A stretch of DNA of 64,000 bases. Origin: Novipirellula herctigrandis. Lineage in GTDB: Bacteria > Planctomycetota > Planctomycetia > Pirellulales > Pirellulaceae. Below are positions 1 through 7,845 of this stretch, piece after piece. Below the pieces are notes generated by a model that did no database searches, was not told the DNA's origin, and worked only from the letters and a program-made list of their open reading frames with translations. Location: the NCBI GenBank assembly GCA_007859835.1, contig SJPJ01000001.1:3033922-3097921 (forward strand), written 5' to 3'. Within the stretch, counting starts at the first letter, position 1; each line of letters starts with the position of its first letter. The translations under genes and the position numbers were made by a program.

Positions 1-1
1 C

Positions 2-316
2 CGCGTTGCGATGCTTTACCAACCCTTTATCCCACCACCAATCGAGCAGCAGGTGGACGAAAACGGTCGCCCCGCGCCAATTACGCCGTGCCACGTTTGT
101 GAAGGCCGCGGGTACTTGGGAAGGATCGCAATTTTTGAATTCTTGGTCCCCGGGCCGCTATTGCGGGATGCGATCTTAAAAACCCAAGACATCGCGCAGC
201 TGCACCGTGTCGCCAAATCCGAAGGGCACCGAGGCATCCAAGCCGAAGCAGTCCTAACGGTGGCACGTGGACTAACCAGCCTCGACGAGCTCAAGCGGGT
301 CTTTTCAAAGAAATAG
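2..316 (+). CDS. GspE/PilB-type secretion ATPase, C-terminal fragment (5' cut by window)
   Basis: The reading frame is open from the first bases of the window, so the gene begins upstream and only about the last 104 codons are present. The visible part has the C-terminal signature of type II secretion / type IV pilus assembly ATPases: a CxxC pair (CHVC) followed by EGRGYLGRIAIFEFL, which matches the conserved CxxC..GyxGRxgifE segment of GspE/PilB. A helical tail follows (LLRDAILKTQDIAQLH, then GIQAEAVLTVARGLTSLDEL). This family powers pilus or pseudopilus assembly at the inner membrane. The Walker A/B motifs would lie upstream and cannot be seen. Most of the usual four-cysteine motif is also missing or upstream. 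Whether it serves a pilus or a secretion system cannot be decided here. Confidence 0.85.
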   Translation, partial: RVAMLYQPFIPPPIEQQVDENGRPAPITPCHVCEGRGYLGRIAIFEFLVPGPLLRDAILKTQDIAQLHRVAKSEGHRGIQAEAVLTVARGLTSLDELKRVFSKK

Positions 317-506
317 AATCGATCCAATTCCTTGACTCACCTGCTTGTTGGCGACGAATAGAACGCGAATTCATATTCATTGACGCCGCCAACATCTACA
401 ACACTTGCTAGGAAATCACCGGCAACGAGATACCCTATGGTTTGAAGAACGGGTCGTCCTTTGGTAAATTTGCCTAAACGACAGTTCAACACGACAAAGG
501 GTATCG

Positions 507-959
507 ATGGCGAAACAACAAAGCGGCAAACAAACCAGTAAGACAGACGGGCAAACCAGTAAGACAGACGGGCAAACCAGTAAGACAGACGGGCAAACCA
601 GTAAGACAGACGGGCAAACCGACGCTGCCAAACTGGAAACGTCTGCCAAAGTGCAAGAAAAAGTAGAGCCCACGGAGCCCACGGAGCCCACCGAAAAGAA
701 GCGTCAAGTGGCAAGCAAAAATCCAAAGAGCCCGGCCCCGGCAACCCGCCCTAAGAAACCGAAGGCAACGGCTGCAAAACAAGGCTCGATCATGCCGAGT
801 GAATACAAGCTCGAACATCTAACCGCTGCCGTCGCCGCGGCGGGCAGCGCCGACAACTTGTTGGTGATTATTCATCACGTCGAAGAGGCTGGTGGGCAAG
901 CCGACGTGATCGAGAGCATCGAGACCTACCGCGCCCTGAAAACAGCAGTCGAACAATGA
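507..959 (+). CDS. Small basic protein with TSKTDGQ heptad repeats
   Basis: This 150-residue protein has no family I recognise. The N-terminal half is low complexity: four identical heptads reading TSKTDGQ (about residues 10-37), then three PTE triplets, then a Lys/Pro/Ala-rich stretch resembling histone H1-like bacterial tails. The C-terminal 55 residues look folded: they contain LEHLTAAVAAAGSADNLL and end in a helical segment (VIESIETYRALKTAVEQ). The ATG follows a purine-rich stretch (acaaaggg). A basic disordered tail on a small helical domain could suit nucleic-acid binding, but this is inference from composition only. The repeats are perfect at DNA level, so the length probably varies between strains. 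Confidence 0.7.
   Translation: MAKQQSGKQTSKTDGQTSKTDGQTSKTDGQTSKTDGQTDAAKLETSAKVQEKVEPTEPTEPTEKKRQVASKNPKSPAPATRPKKPKATAAKQGSIMPSEYKLEHLTAAVAAAGSADNLLVIIHHVEEAGGQADVIESIETYRALKTAVEQ
531..614 (+). repeat. 21-bp tandem repeat, four perfect copies, in-frame
   Basis: Four identical 21-bp units lie head to tail (531-551, 552-572, 573-593, 594-614), and the first six bases recur at 615-620. Each unit encodes one TSKTDGQ heptad. Perfect identity including third codon positions points to recent slippage or unequal exchange rather than selection on the protein alone. Confidence 0.95.
666..692 (+). repeat. 9-bp tandem repeat, three copies
   Basis: The unit gagcccacg occurs at 666-674 and 675-683 and, with one change, at 684-692. 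It encodes the EPTEPTEPT run of the same basic protein that carries the 21-bp repeat. Confidence 0.85.
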
Positions 960-1169
960 CTCTAGTGGTGGATCGGACACTTCCGGATAACGGATCCCCA
1001 TCATCGGGATTGAGCAGACGAGGACAGCAATGAAGCGATGCTTCGATTATGTGGACTCAGCTTGCTGCTGAATGGGTCGCCCTGTAATGGCCCCTGAAAG
1101 CAGCGATGCGGATTCGGCAAACCTTTGCGATGGAGTGACTCGCAAACTTCTTTCGGGCCAATAACAAAC

Positions 1170-1874
1170 ATGAAACGACTCTTGGCAATTGGCGACATTC
1201 ACGGATGCTATGACGCACTCGTGACGCTGACGGATTTCGTTTCACTCTGCGACGACGATACGTTTGTTACTCTTGGTGATTATGTCGATCGCGGTCCGCA
1301 AAGTCGGCAGGTTCTTGATTGGTTAATTCGTCTCGATCAGACGCATCACTTGTTTCCACTGCGAGGCAATCACGAAGTGATGATGGCTGCGGCTCGCAAC
1401 AAGCAAGCCGATTTCGATCGTTGGATCGCTATCGGCGGCTACTCAACCTTATGTTCGTACGAGGACCATGGCGAGGCGGATGATGAAACTTGGCGACAGA
1501 TCCCCGAAAGCCATTGGAAATTCATAACCGACCGCTTGTTGCCCTACTACGAGACCGAACACTTCATCTTCGTTCACGCCAGCTATTACGCGGACATGGC
1601 AATGGACGATCAACCCGACTATGTCCTCTACTGGGAAAAATTCGCCTATCCATCTCGACATCAATCGGGGAAAGTGGTGATTTGCGGGCACACCTCGCAA
1701 GCCTCCGGCTATCCTCGCCGCAATGAAAACTCCATCTGTATTGATACCCGAGTCTACGGCGACGGTAAGTCCGGTGACGGTTGGCTGAGCTGCCTCGACG
1801 TCGATCAACGAATCGTTTGGCAGGCCAACCAAAAAGGCAAGACTCGCAAATTTTTCTTAGAGGATGTTTGTTGA
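1170..1874 (+). CDS. PPP-family metallophosphatase (serine/threonine or ApaH-like)
   Basis: This 234-residue cytoplasmic protein carries the full PPP metallophosphoesterase signature: GDIHG near residue 8, GDYVDRG near 40, GNHE near 70, then the metal-binding histidines in FVHASYY and ICGHTS. Proteins of this type use two metal ions to dephosphorylate phosphoserine/threonine or to split diadenosine polyphosphates. The short length and compact motif spacing fit bacterial PrpA/ApaH-like enzymes, and the substrate cannot be told. An in-frame codon at 1125 would add 15 residues, but the ATG at 1170 puts GDIHG at the usual place, directly after a short beta strand (MKRLLAI). The gene ends 13 bp from the convergent hydrolase gene. 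Confidence 0.9.
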   Translation: MKRLLAIGDIHGCYDALVTLTDFVSLCDDDTFVTLGDYVDRGPQSRQVLDWLIRLDQTHHLFPLRGNHEVMMAAARNKQADFDRWIAIGGYSTLCSYEDHGEADDETWRQIPESHWKFITDRLLPYYETEHFIFVHASYYADMAMDDQPDYVLYWEKFAYPSRHQSGKVVICGHTSQASGYPRRNENSICIDTRVYGDGKSGDGWLSCLDVDQRIVWQANQKGKTRKFFLEDVC

Positions 1875-1887
1875 CTTCGGAGCCTCC

Positions 1888-2448
1888 TCACTCGATTCGC
1901 GCCAGCCACTGGTCGGTGGAAATCACTTCGCTAATAAACATTTGTTGGGCCACCAAGGTCGAGTTTTGTAGCTCTGCGCCGGTTGCCGATCCCGCCTCAT
2001 TATCGACGTCCAAGGTTCCGGTGGCATCGCTGAGAAACTCGACTTTGTAACCACGATGAAACGCTTGCCGCGCGGTCGTGTCACAACACATGTGAGTCAT
2101 ATAACCGACGATCGATACGGTGTCGGCACCAAGGGACCTAAGCCAACGATCCAGTTCCGTCCCTGTGAAAGTTCCCGGCAACTGTTTATCAATCAGTAAG
2201 TCACGGGGGCGATCTTCGACTTCCGCGTGCAACTGCCACATGTCTGAATTCAATCGAAAGATCGGTGATTCGGGATCGGCTTGATGGTGTCGCACCACCG
2301 CAACTGGAATTTTTCCGGAAGCCTTGTTTGCCTGGTCCATCACCCGAAGGATCTTATCCAAGTGCCCACTGGGATACGATACCGGCAACGCGCCGTCAAA
2401 GTACTCACGCTGCACATCGATCACAATCAAAGCTCGGCTCATCACCAT
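1888..2448 (-). CDS. Isochorismatase-family cysteine hydrolase
   Basis: The product (186 residues from ATG 2448; ATG 2442 also possible) has the cysteine hydrolase fold of nicotinamidases and isochorismatases. The expected catalytic triad is visible: Asp11 in VIDVQREYF, Lys88 in DKQLPGTF and Cys121 in GYMTHMCCDTTARQA. This motif order and the non-prolyl cis-peptide region fit the family. Known substrates include nicotinamide, isochorismate, N-carbamoylsarcosine and ureidoacrylate; none can be assigned here. The longer frame upstream of 2448 encodes an unlikely Trp/Phe-rich extension. The gene faces the phosphatase gene convergently. Confidence 0.88.
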   Translation of the reverse strand: MVMSRALIVIDVQREYFDGALPVSYPSGHLDKILRVMDQANKASGKIPVAVVRHHQADPESPIFRLNSDMWQLHAEVEDRPRDLLIDKQLPGTFTGTELDRWLRSLGADTVSIVGYMTHMCCDTTARQAFHRGYKVEFLSDATGTLDVDNEAGSATGAELQNSTLVAQQMFISEVISTDQWLARIE

Positions 2449-2626
2449 CTCGCATTTCAGAGAGCAAAAAAAGAAACCACCAGCAGAACGCCACAAATGC
2501 TCGCCTGCTATGGTTTAGTGTAGCGAATTGTCTATCCGTATCGGTCAAAACATTTTTTCGGGGAATAGAAATCGGTTTGATTCGTAATACTAGATAACGA
2601 CGGTTACTTGCCGGGAAATCACGAAC

Positions 2627-3160
2627 ATGGCTGACAACTTGACCGGAAGCAATGACATTCTGAATGACGACGACCTTAAAGCTCTCGGTAACCAGGGGTT
2701 TACGTTAGCGCTACGGATGCTTTGCGACCGCGAAGATGCTGCCGATGCCGTCCAGGATGCCTTGCTGAAATGGTTAGGAAATCCAGTACGATTCGACCCA
2801 AATCGTGGGACACTTCGGTCATGGTTCCTAAAAACAGTTCGAAACCGCTGCATTGATATGCAACGAAAATCTCGTCCTGTGTCGGCAAGCGAAGCGTTCG
2901 ACCCAATCGACCCGTCAATGACGTTGCCCGAGGAACAATCGGCTAATAGTGAACTTCACAATTTGGTTCGCCAGTCGTTGGACAAACTACCAGAAGATGC
3001 CAAAGAAATCATTTTGTTACGAGATTTTCATGCTTTGAGCTATTCGGAAATATCAAACGTACTCGGAATTTCATCTGGAACAGTCATGTCTCGACTTCAC
3101 CGTTCTAGAAAACGCCTTCGCGATTTGGTGATGTCTACCACAGGAGCGAAAGAACGATGA
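2627..3160 (+). CDS. ECF-type RNA polymerase sigma factor
   Basis: A 177-residue sigma-70 family protein with the two-domain layout of ECF sigma factors. Region 2 covers about residues 20-90, including the DAADAVQDALLKWL and RSWFLKTVRNRCIDMQRK segments that bind core polymerase and the -10 element. Region 4 covers about residues 110-165, with LPEDAKEIILLRDFHALSYSEI and the helix-turn-helix GISSGTVMSRLHRSRKRL. The stop overlaps the start of the next gene (ATGA), which encodes a zinc-finger anti-sigma factor, so the pair is almost certainly co-translated. ECF factors usually drive their own operon after an envelope signal releases the anti-sigma factor; no matching promoter was identified here. 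Confidence 0.95.
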   Translation: MADNLTGSNDILNDDDLKALGNQGFTLALRMLCDREDAADAVQDALLKWLGNPVRFDPNRGTLRSWFLKTVRNRCIDMQRKSRPVSASEAFDPIDPSMTLPEEQSANSELHNLVRQSLDKLPEDAKEIILLRDFHALSYSEISNVLGISSGTVMSRLHRSRKRLRDLVMSTTGAKER

Positions 3161-3597
3161 TTCAATGCCAACAAATAAATGAATTGATTTCAGGGTTTAT
3201 CGATCATGAATTGACCCAACAAGATGAACAGCGTGTCCGCGTGCACCTGAGGTCATGCGAACAATGTCAGAAGACAGCAACCGAAATGAGAGAACTTCAA
3301 CTGGCCGTTTCCAGTGCCTGTGTGGTATCTAAACTTGAAGAAGAAAGATGGGAGAAAATCATGAACAATCGACCCGCCAAGGCAAGTCGCGGAATTGGAT
3401 GGACCTTACTAATCGCAGGGTTCGCTTGGATAGTAAGCGTCGCAATTTGGGAATTCGCAATCGATGATAATGTTCCTCTGATTGTAAAATTGCCCATTGG
3501 GGCTGTTTGGTTCGGCATGTTGTTCCTTTTTCTCTCTGTCGCCTGGCAGCGAGTGGTTTCCTACAAAACAGACAGATATAACAAGGTGAAGATCTAA
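3157..3597 (+). CDS. Membrane anti-sigma factor with ZAS zinc finger
   Basis: This 146-residue protein starts inside the stop of the sigma gene (ATGA overlap). Its N-terminal domain has the zinc-binding anti-sigma signature His30-x3-Cys34-x2-Cys37 (HLRSCEQC) after MIQCQQINELISGFIDHEL, the helix that normally clamps the sigma factor. Two hydrophobic segments follow (about residues 80-100, WTLLIAGFAWIVSVAIW, and 108-130, IVKLPIGAVWFGMLFLFLSVA), so the protein is probably anchored in the cytoplasmic membrane with the sigma-binding domain inside. There is almost no periplasmic domain, so the signal may be sensed by the finger itself (redox or zinc) or by the membrane part. The last base of its stop codon is the first of the next gene. 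Confidence 0.92.
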   Translation: MIQCQQINELISGFIDHELTQQDEQRVRVHLRSCEQCQKTATEMRELQLAVSSACVVSKLEEERWEKIMNNRPAKASRGIGWTLLIAGFAWIVSVAIWEFAIDDNVPLIVKLPIGAVWFGMLFLFLSVAWQRVVSYKTDRYNKVKI

Positions 3598-3956
3598 TGA
3601 TTGTTGTTACAACAGAACAAGTCGCTGGGCAGCCAATCACTGAGTCCCTTGGTTTGGTACGCGGAAATACGATCCGCGCCAGGCATATCGGCAACGACAT
3701 CCTCGCTGGACTACGTGGTATTGTCGGTGGTGAGATTCACGAATACGCAAAACTATTAGGCGAAGCTCGCGAACAAGCTCTCGACCGAATGACCAAGGAA
3801 GCGCAACAACTTGGTGCAGACGCTGTCGTCGGAGTTCGATTTTCGACGTCAGTGATCATGGGCGGTGCAGCGGAGATGTTGGCGTTTGGAACGGCTGTGA
3901 AGTTGGCCGACGCAGCCACGATTGATCCTGTGGATTTGCCAAACACAAACATCTAA
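3597..3956 (+). CDS. YbjQ/DUF74 family protein
   Basis: A 119-residue soluble protein of the YbjQ (DUF74, 'heavy-metal-binding') family. Typical features are the opening VVTTEQVAGQPITESLGLVRGNTIRARHIG, the middle EAREQALDRMTKEAQQLGADAVVGVRF and the closing AEMLAFGTAVKL. Homologues form ring-shaped pentamers, but their biochemical role is not settled. The start codon overlaps the anti-sigma stop by one base (TAATG), so it forms a tight three-gene unit with the sigma and anti-sigma genes. The context suggests a role in the same stress response, possibly metal or envelope related; this is inference. Confidence 0.9.
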   Translation: MIVVTTEQVAGQPITESLGLVRGNTIRARHIGNDILAGLRGIVGGEIHEYAKLLGEAREQALDRMTKEAQQLGADAVVGVRFSTSVIMGGAAEMLAFGTAVKLADAATIDPVDLPNTNI

Positions 3957-4040
3957 CCACGCCCCCTGCGAGCGCAGCAAGTTTCAAGCATTCTGCTGAC
4001 AGCCAACTCGTTGCTATGAACCAAACCAAGTAGGATCCAA

Positions 4041-5687
4041 ATGCCACTGGCCGCTCCTGTCAACGATTCTCGTCGCCATGACCTGGATGCATTGCGTGCC
4101 GTCGCGATGCTGCTCGGTATTGTTCTGCATGCAACGCTTTCCTTTATACCTGGCCCCAACGTGTGGGTTGTCAGAGACACGCAATCGAGCGAAGTCTTCG
4201 GATTGTTCCTGGGAGCCATTCATGGCTTCCGGATGCCGCTTTTCTTTTTGCTCAGCGGTTTTTTCACCATGATGCTATTTCGCAAGCGTGGGATAAAGTC
4301 GCTGCTAGTGCATCGATTCAAGCGAATTTTCTTGCCAATGATGATTGGGCTTTTCACGATCATTCCGGCGACATGGATCGTCTCGGCTTATGTGAACTCG
4401 AAGGTAAACTCATCCGAGTCAACGTCATCCAAGATCGAGAACGCGGATGTCTTAATGGCGACGGCGATGGGTAACTCTCGGCGGATTGAGCAGTTGCTTG
4501 ACGAAGGCGTCGACGTTGACACGACCGACGACAAGGGAACAACACCGTTGATGTTGGCTGCGTTGTTTGGACGATCCGAAGCCGCGGAACTACTGATCGA
4601 CCGAGGAGCAAATGTCTCTGCGAAAACAAAGAAGGGAGAGACGGTCGAAATGATGCTTCACGTCAACTACGAATTGACGGAGTGGATCGGCAGCCTGTTG
4701 GATATTGACCTGGCCCGAGAGGCGGTTGAACAAGGTCGCATTGAAATCGCTTTGATGTTGCCGCCTGGCGAACTCACTGGCGTCGATTTAAAATCAGAAG
4801 CAATCGAGACCGATCCGCTTGAAGCGGGGATGACCGGATTGCTTGCTGCGTTGTATTACATTCCGGTGTTTGGGCACCTCTGGTTTCTGTGGTTTCTATG
4901 TTGGTTCGTGATCGGTTTTTCCGTTCTCGTCCCGATCGGTAAATTGATCTCGTGGCCCCAACTATCACGTGGCTATTCGGCGCTGATAGCGAAATCACGG
5001 TCATGGGTGAGTTGCCTATGGCTAATTCCGATTACAATGATTCCACAATCATTCATGGGCGATCAGGGATTGGGGTTTGGTCCTGACACTTCCATCGGCT
5101 TGTTGCCGATACCGGCGGTGTTTGCGTACTACGCAATCTTCTTTGCTTTCGGAGCAATCTACTATGACGCAGCCGATGATCAGGGACAAATGGGCCGTCA
5201 TTGGGCGGTGACAATTCCGTTTTGCCTGTTGGTTCTGTTTCCGATCGGACTCTCAACAGCCCAACATCTTGAAGGCATCGGCCGAGTGACAAACGTCTTT
5301 GTTCAAGTGGCATATGCATGGCTTCTTTCGTTCGGCCTAATGGGCGTGTTCGGCCGCTACTTTCCGACAAAAAGCAATACAATGCGTTATCTGTCGGACT
5401 CATCCTATTGGCTTTACCTGGCTCATATCCCACTGATCATTCTCGTCCAATACTGGGTACGCGAATACGAAATTTCATCCTTCGTCAAATTTCCGCTCGT
5501 CTGTCTTATCACCACGGGGATTTTGCTAGTCAGTTATCATTGGCTCGTGCGTTATACACCGATCGGTACTTTGCTGAACGGGAAACGAACTCGCATCAGC
5601 AAGAGCGAACCGGTGATCGAAGCGAGCCTAATGGAATCAGCTCAAACTCCGGCGCAAGAACTCGCCGGTAGCCAACCAAGGCAATAG
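4041..5687 (+). CDS. Membrane acyltransferase (AT3/OpgC-like) with inserted ankyrin repeats
   Basis: A 548-residue multispan membrane protein. The N-terminus RRHDLDALRAVAMLLGIVLHA and the later FGHLWFLWFLCWF, LFPIGLSTAQH and SDSSYWLYLAHIPLI segments match the acyltransferase-3 superfamily (OpgC/OafA type), which transfers acyl groups to glucans, lipids or polysaccharides across the inner membrane. Between the third and fourth membrane segments (about residues 132-215) sits a soluble insert with ankyrin repeats: VLMATAMGNSRRIEQLLDEG, then TTPLMLAALFGRSEAAELL and a degenerate third unit. The insert changes a loop that is usually short. The gene starts 84 bp after the YbjQ-like gene on the same strand and may be read with the sigma operon. 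Acceptor and acyl donor are unknown. Confidence 0.88.
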   Translation: MPLAAPVNDSRRHDLDALRAVAMLLGIVLHATLSFIPGPNVWVVRDTQSSEVFGLFLGAIHGFRMPLFFLLSGFFTMMLFRKRGIKSLLVHRFKRIFLPMMIGLFTIIPATWIVSAYVNSKVNSSESTSSKIENADVLMATAMGNSRRIEQLLDEGVDVDTTDDKGTTPLMLAALFGRSEAAELLIDRGANVSAKTKKGETVEMMLHVNYELTEWIGSLLDIDLAREAVEQGRIEIALMLPPGELTGVDLKSEAIETDPLEAGMTGLLAALYYIPVFGHLWFLWFLCWFVIGFSVLVPIGKLISWPQLSRGYSALIAKSRSWVSCLWLIPITMIPQSFMGDQGLGFGPDTSIGLLPIPAVFAYYAIFFAFGAIYYDAADDQGQMGRHWAVTIPFCLLVLFPIGLSTAQHLEGIGRVTNVFVQVAYAWLLSFGLMGVFGRYFPTKSNTMRYLSDSSYWLYLAHIPLIILVQYWVREYEISSFVKFPLVCLITTGILLVSYHWLVRYTPIGTLLNGKRTRISKSEPVIEASLMESAQTPAQELAGSQPRQ

Positions 5688-5732
5688 TGGAAACATAGAC
5701 TGTATCACCAACGACTGCAGTTTCATTCAATG

Positions 5733-5750
5733 ACAAACCCGCCGGTTTGT
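5733..5750. terminator. Possible weak terminator hairpin
   Basis: A perfect 7-bp inverted repeat (ACAAACC, loop cgcc, GGTTTGT) lies 45 bp after the acyltransferase stop and before the next gene. There is no following T-run, so the call rests on position and symmetry only. Confidence 0.3.
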
Positions 5751-5821
5751 GAGACAATTAACGCAAGCGAGTGTTCAACAACGCGGTCGACTATGCCGAC
5801 AGATTTTCCGGGAGCTTAGTG

Positions 5822-6784
5822 ATGAAGTGTCTTTTCACCAATCTTGTCATCGTTGCAGCGGTGTTTGCGAGCGGTAGCATTGCCGATGAGCCGGTGCCAC
5901 CAACGTACCGAGGGTCCTATTTTGTAAACGGTGAAATACACGTCAACACTTACGGATTGCCTGAAGGAAAACCCTTGACGACGGGGCACCATGATTTCAA
6001 GCCGTCTTGGTCCAAGACCGACGACATGCTTGTGTTCTTTCGAAGGCTTAAGAATGATCCGGTGGTGACCAATTGGATCACTGCGATATGCATTATCAAC
6101 GTTGATGGCACCGGCTTCCACCAACTGACCGACGGCACTCATACCGAATTCAATCAGACTTGGACTCGAGACGCAACAAACACGCCAATTTGGAATCGAA
6201 AGAACCCCGAAACGAAAAGCTTTCATGTGATGCAGAGCAAAGTGGGTGGCCTTCCGGGTGAGGAAGTCTCACTTACCGACAAACATTATCACACATGGGC
6301 ATACACGTGCCTTACCGATGGCAGGATCTTGGTCCAATCGGCACATCCAACATTAGGCTGGGGCTATTTCCTGATGACTCCGAGTGCCGACCATCAACCA
6401 CGCTATGAGCGAATCGATTGTGAACTAGCCACCAAAGGGATACTGGACCGTGTAAGCATTTCACCGAGCGAGAAGCAGGTTTGCTTTGAGTACCAAACGG
6501 GATTTAAGCACAAAAACACGGGGCGCACGCTTTACATCGCTGACTTTGATTCAGACAAGCGAACAATAGCTAATGCCAAAGCATTTGCAAATGAAGCCGG
6601 GAACCCAGGATGGTTTGCATATCCCCGTTGGACCAAAGACGAGAAAGCAATTGTGTATCACGCCAACGAGACCGGCAAAGGCAAGCTTTTTCTATACACA
6701 CTCAAAGATGGTTCCACAAAGCAAGTTTCAACCAACAACAACGCGGACTACCGATACCCTCACACCGAAGCCACCCCAAAGTAG
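5822..6784 (+). CDS. Exported TolB/PD40-like beta-propeller protein
   Basis: A 320-residue protein with a clear Sec signal peptide (MKCLFTNLVIVAAVFASGSIA, cleaved before DEPVP). The mature part has several WD40-like (PD40) blades of the kind in TolB and oligogalacturonate lyases: HHDFKPSWSKTDDMLVFFRR, INVDGTGFHQLTDG, ISPSEKQVCFEYQ and YPRWTKDEKAIVYHANE. Each follows the pattern 'P.wS.dg..i.f' plus 'i..vd.dG...qlT'. The fold usually binds proteins or sugar acids, and no catalytic motif is evident. A 17-codon upstream extension exists, but the ATG at 5822 directly precedes the signal peptide. The next gene begins 8 bp after the stop, so the two are probably co-transcribed. Confidence 0.8.
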   Translation: MKCLFTNLVIVAAVFASGSIADEPVPPTYRGSYFVNGEIHVNTYGLPEGKPLTTGHHDFKPSWSKTDDMLVFFRRLKNDPVVTNWITAICIINVDGTGFHQLTDGTHTEFNQTWTRDATNTPIWNRKNPETKSFHVMQSKVGGLPGEEVSLTDKHYHTWAYTCLTDGRILVQSAHPTLGWGYFLMTPSADHQPRYERIDCELATKGILDRVSISPSEKQVCFEYQTGFKHKNTGRTLYIADFDSDKRTIANAKAFANEAGNPGWFAYPRWTKDEKAIVYHANETGKGKLFLYTLKDGSTKQVSTNNNADYRYPHTEATPK

Positions 6785-6792
6785 TAAACGGT

Positions 6793-7815
6793 ATGAACCA
6801 AGAACTCGATCGACGCGACTTCTTAAAACGCACGACTGTCGGTATCGCGGTAACGACCGCTCTAGCCTCAAACGCGGACGCGGAAAATTCCGAGACGGCA
6901 AACGACCAAACGATTCCGACTCGAGTACTTGGAAGAACAAAAGCGGAACTACCAATTCTTGGCTATGGTGGTGCTGCATTGCCGAAGGTGTGGGGGAATC
7001 CGCTTTCGACCGAAGATCGCGTCAAACTAGTTCGCTATGCATTCGATCGTGGCATACGCTACTTTGACACGGCCGGCAATTACATGGAAAGTCAATCGAT
7101 CATTGGCAAAGCATTAAAGGATGTACGCAGAGAGACTTTTTTGGTCACGAAAGTGGAAACGACCAATCCAACCATGGTGCGAGTCGCGGTTGAAAAGTCG
7201 CTCAAGGAGTTACAGACCGACTATCTTGACACGATACTGATCCATGGCACTCCCGGCATCGAACAGATGACGGTCCCCCAGGCGATGGATATTCACGCAG
7301 AGCTAGTCAAATTGCGTGATGAAGAGATCGTGAAATCAATCGGTTTGTCAGCCCATTCCTATTTCGACAAGGCGTTGGCATTGATATCCACCGGTGGTTT
7401 CGATTTGTGCATGTTGTCGTATGGTTACATTCCACGCGGGTACGATCAGATTTTTTCTGCGCATGGGATTGAACAACGTAACGCCTGTATCGCCAAAGCA
7501 TCCGAGTTAAACATGGGCATCGCTGCGATGAAGGTGATCGGCGCTGGCTTGCTCGGATCGTGGTCCAACTACATCGTCCCTGGCTTCGATAAAGTGCGTC
7601 TAAAGCAATTGCCAGCAGCGGCGATGCGATTTGTTCTGGATGATGACCGCATCGACATGCTTGTGATAGGCATGCGATTGAAGAGTGAAATTGATGCGAA
7701 TATCGACACGCTGTCCGGGCAAACCCGTTTCACGGCTGACGACCGATCGCTATTGGCAGAGTTTTGCGAAAAAGCATACGAAACCGACGCCATCAAAAAG
7801 ATGAAGATTGAATAG
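6793..7815 (+). CDS. Tat-exported aldo/keto reductase
   Basis: A 340-residue NAD(P)H-dependent oxidoreductase of the aldo/keto reductase superfamily. It opens with a twin-arginine signal (RRDFLKRTTVGIAVTTALAS), so it is exported already folded. The TIM-barrel tetrad can be placed: Asp and Tyr in YFDTAGNYMES, Lys in LVTKVET, His in ILIHGTP. The end of the barrel (AAMRFVLDDDRIDMLVIGM) is the usual cofactor-side segment. Tat-linked reductases of this type are common in planctomycetes and may act on sugars or aldehydes outside the cytoplasm; the substrate is not known. The ATG at 6793 was chosen because it places the RR motif at residues 7-8. It is 8 bp downstream of the propeller gene and converges on the coiled-coil gene. 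Confidence 0.9.
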   Translation: MNQELDRRDFLKRTTVGIAVTTALASNADAENSETANDQTIPTRVLGRTKAELPILGYGGAALPKVWGNPLSTEDRVKLVRYAFDRGIRYFDTAGNYMESQSIIGKALKDVRRETFLVTKVETTNPTMVRVAVEKSLKELQTDYLDTILIHGTPGIEQMTVPQAMDIHAELVKLRDEEIVKSIGLSAHSYFDKALALISTGGFDLCMLSYGYIPRGYDQIFSAHGIEQRNACIAKASELNMGIAAMKVIGAGLLGSWSNYIVPGFDKVRLKQLPAAAMRFVLDDDRIDMLVIGMRLKSEIDANIDTLSGQTRFTADDRSLLAEFCEKAYETDAIKKMKIE

Positions 7816-7845
7816 TCGCGGCACGTGGCTGCAATTTTCTCGGCA

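Noticed and set aside
337-818. Minus-strand frames with repeated LPVCLTG or FARLSYW units
   Set aside because: They are the antisense of the 21-bp repeat in the plus-strand gene; the periodicity is explained by that.
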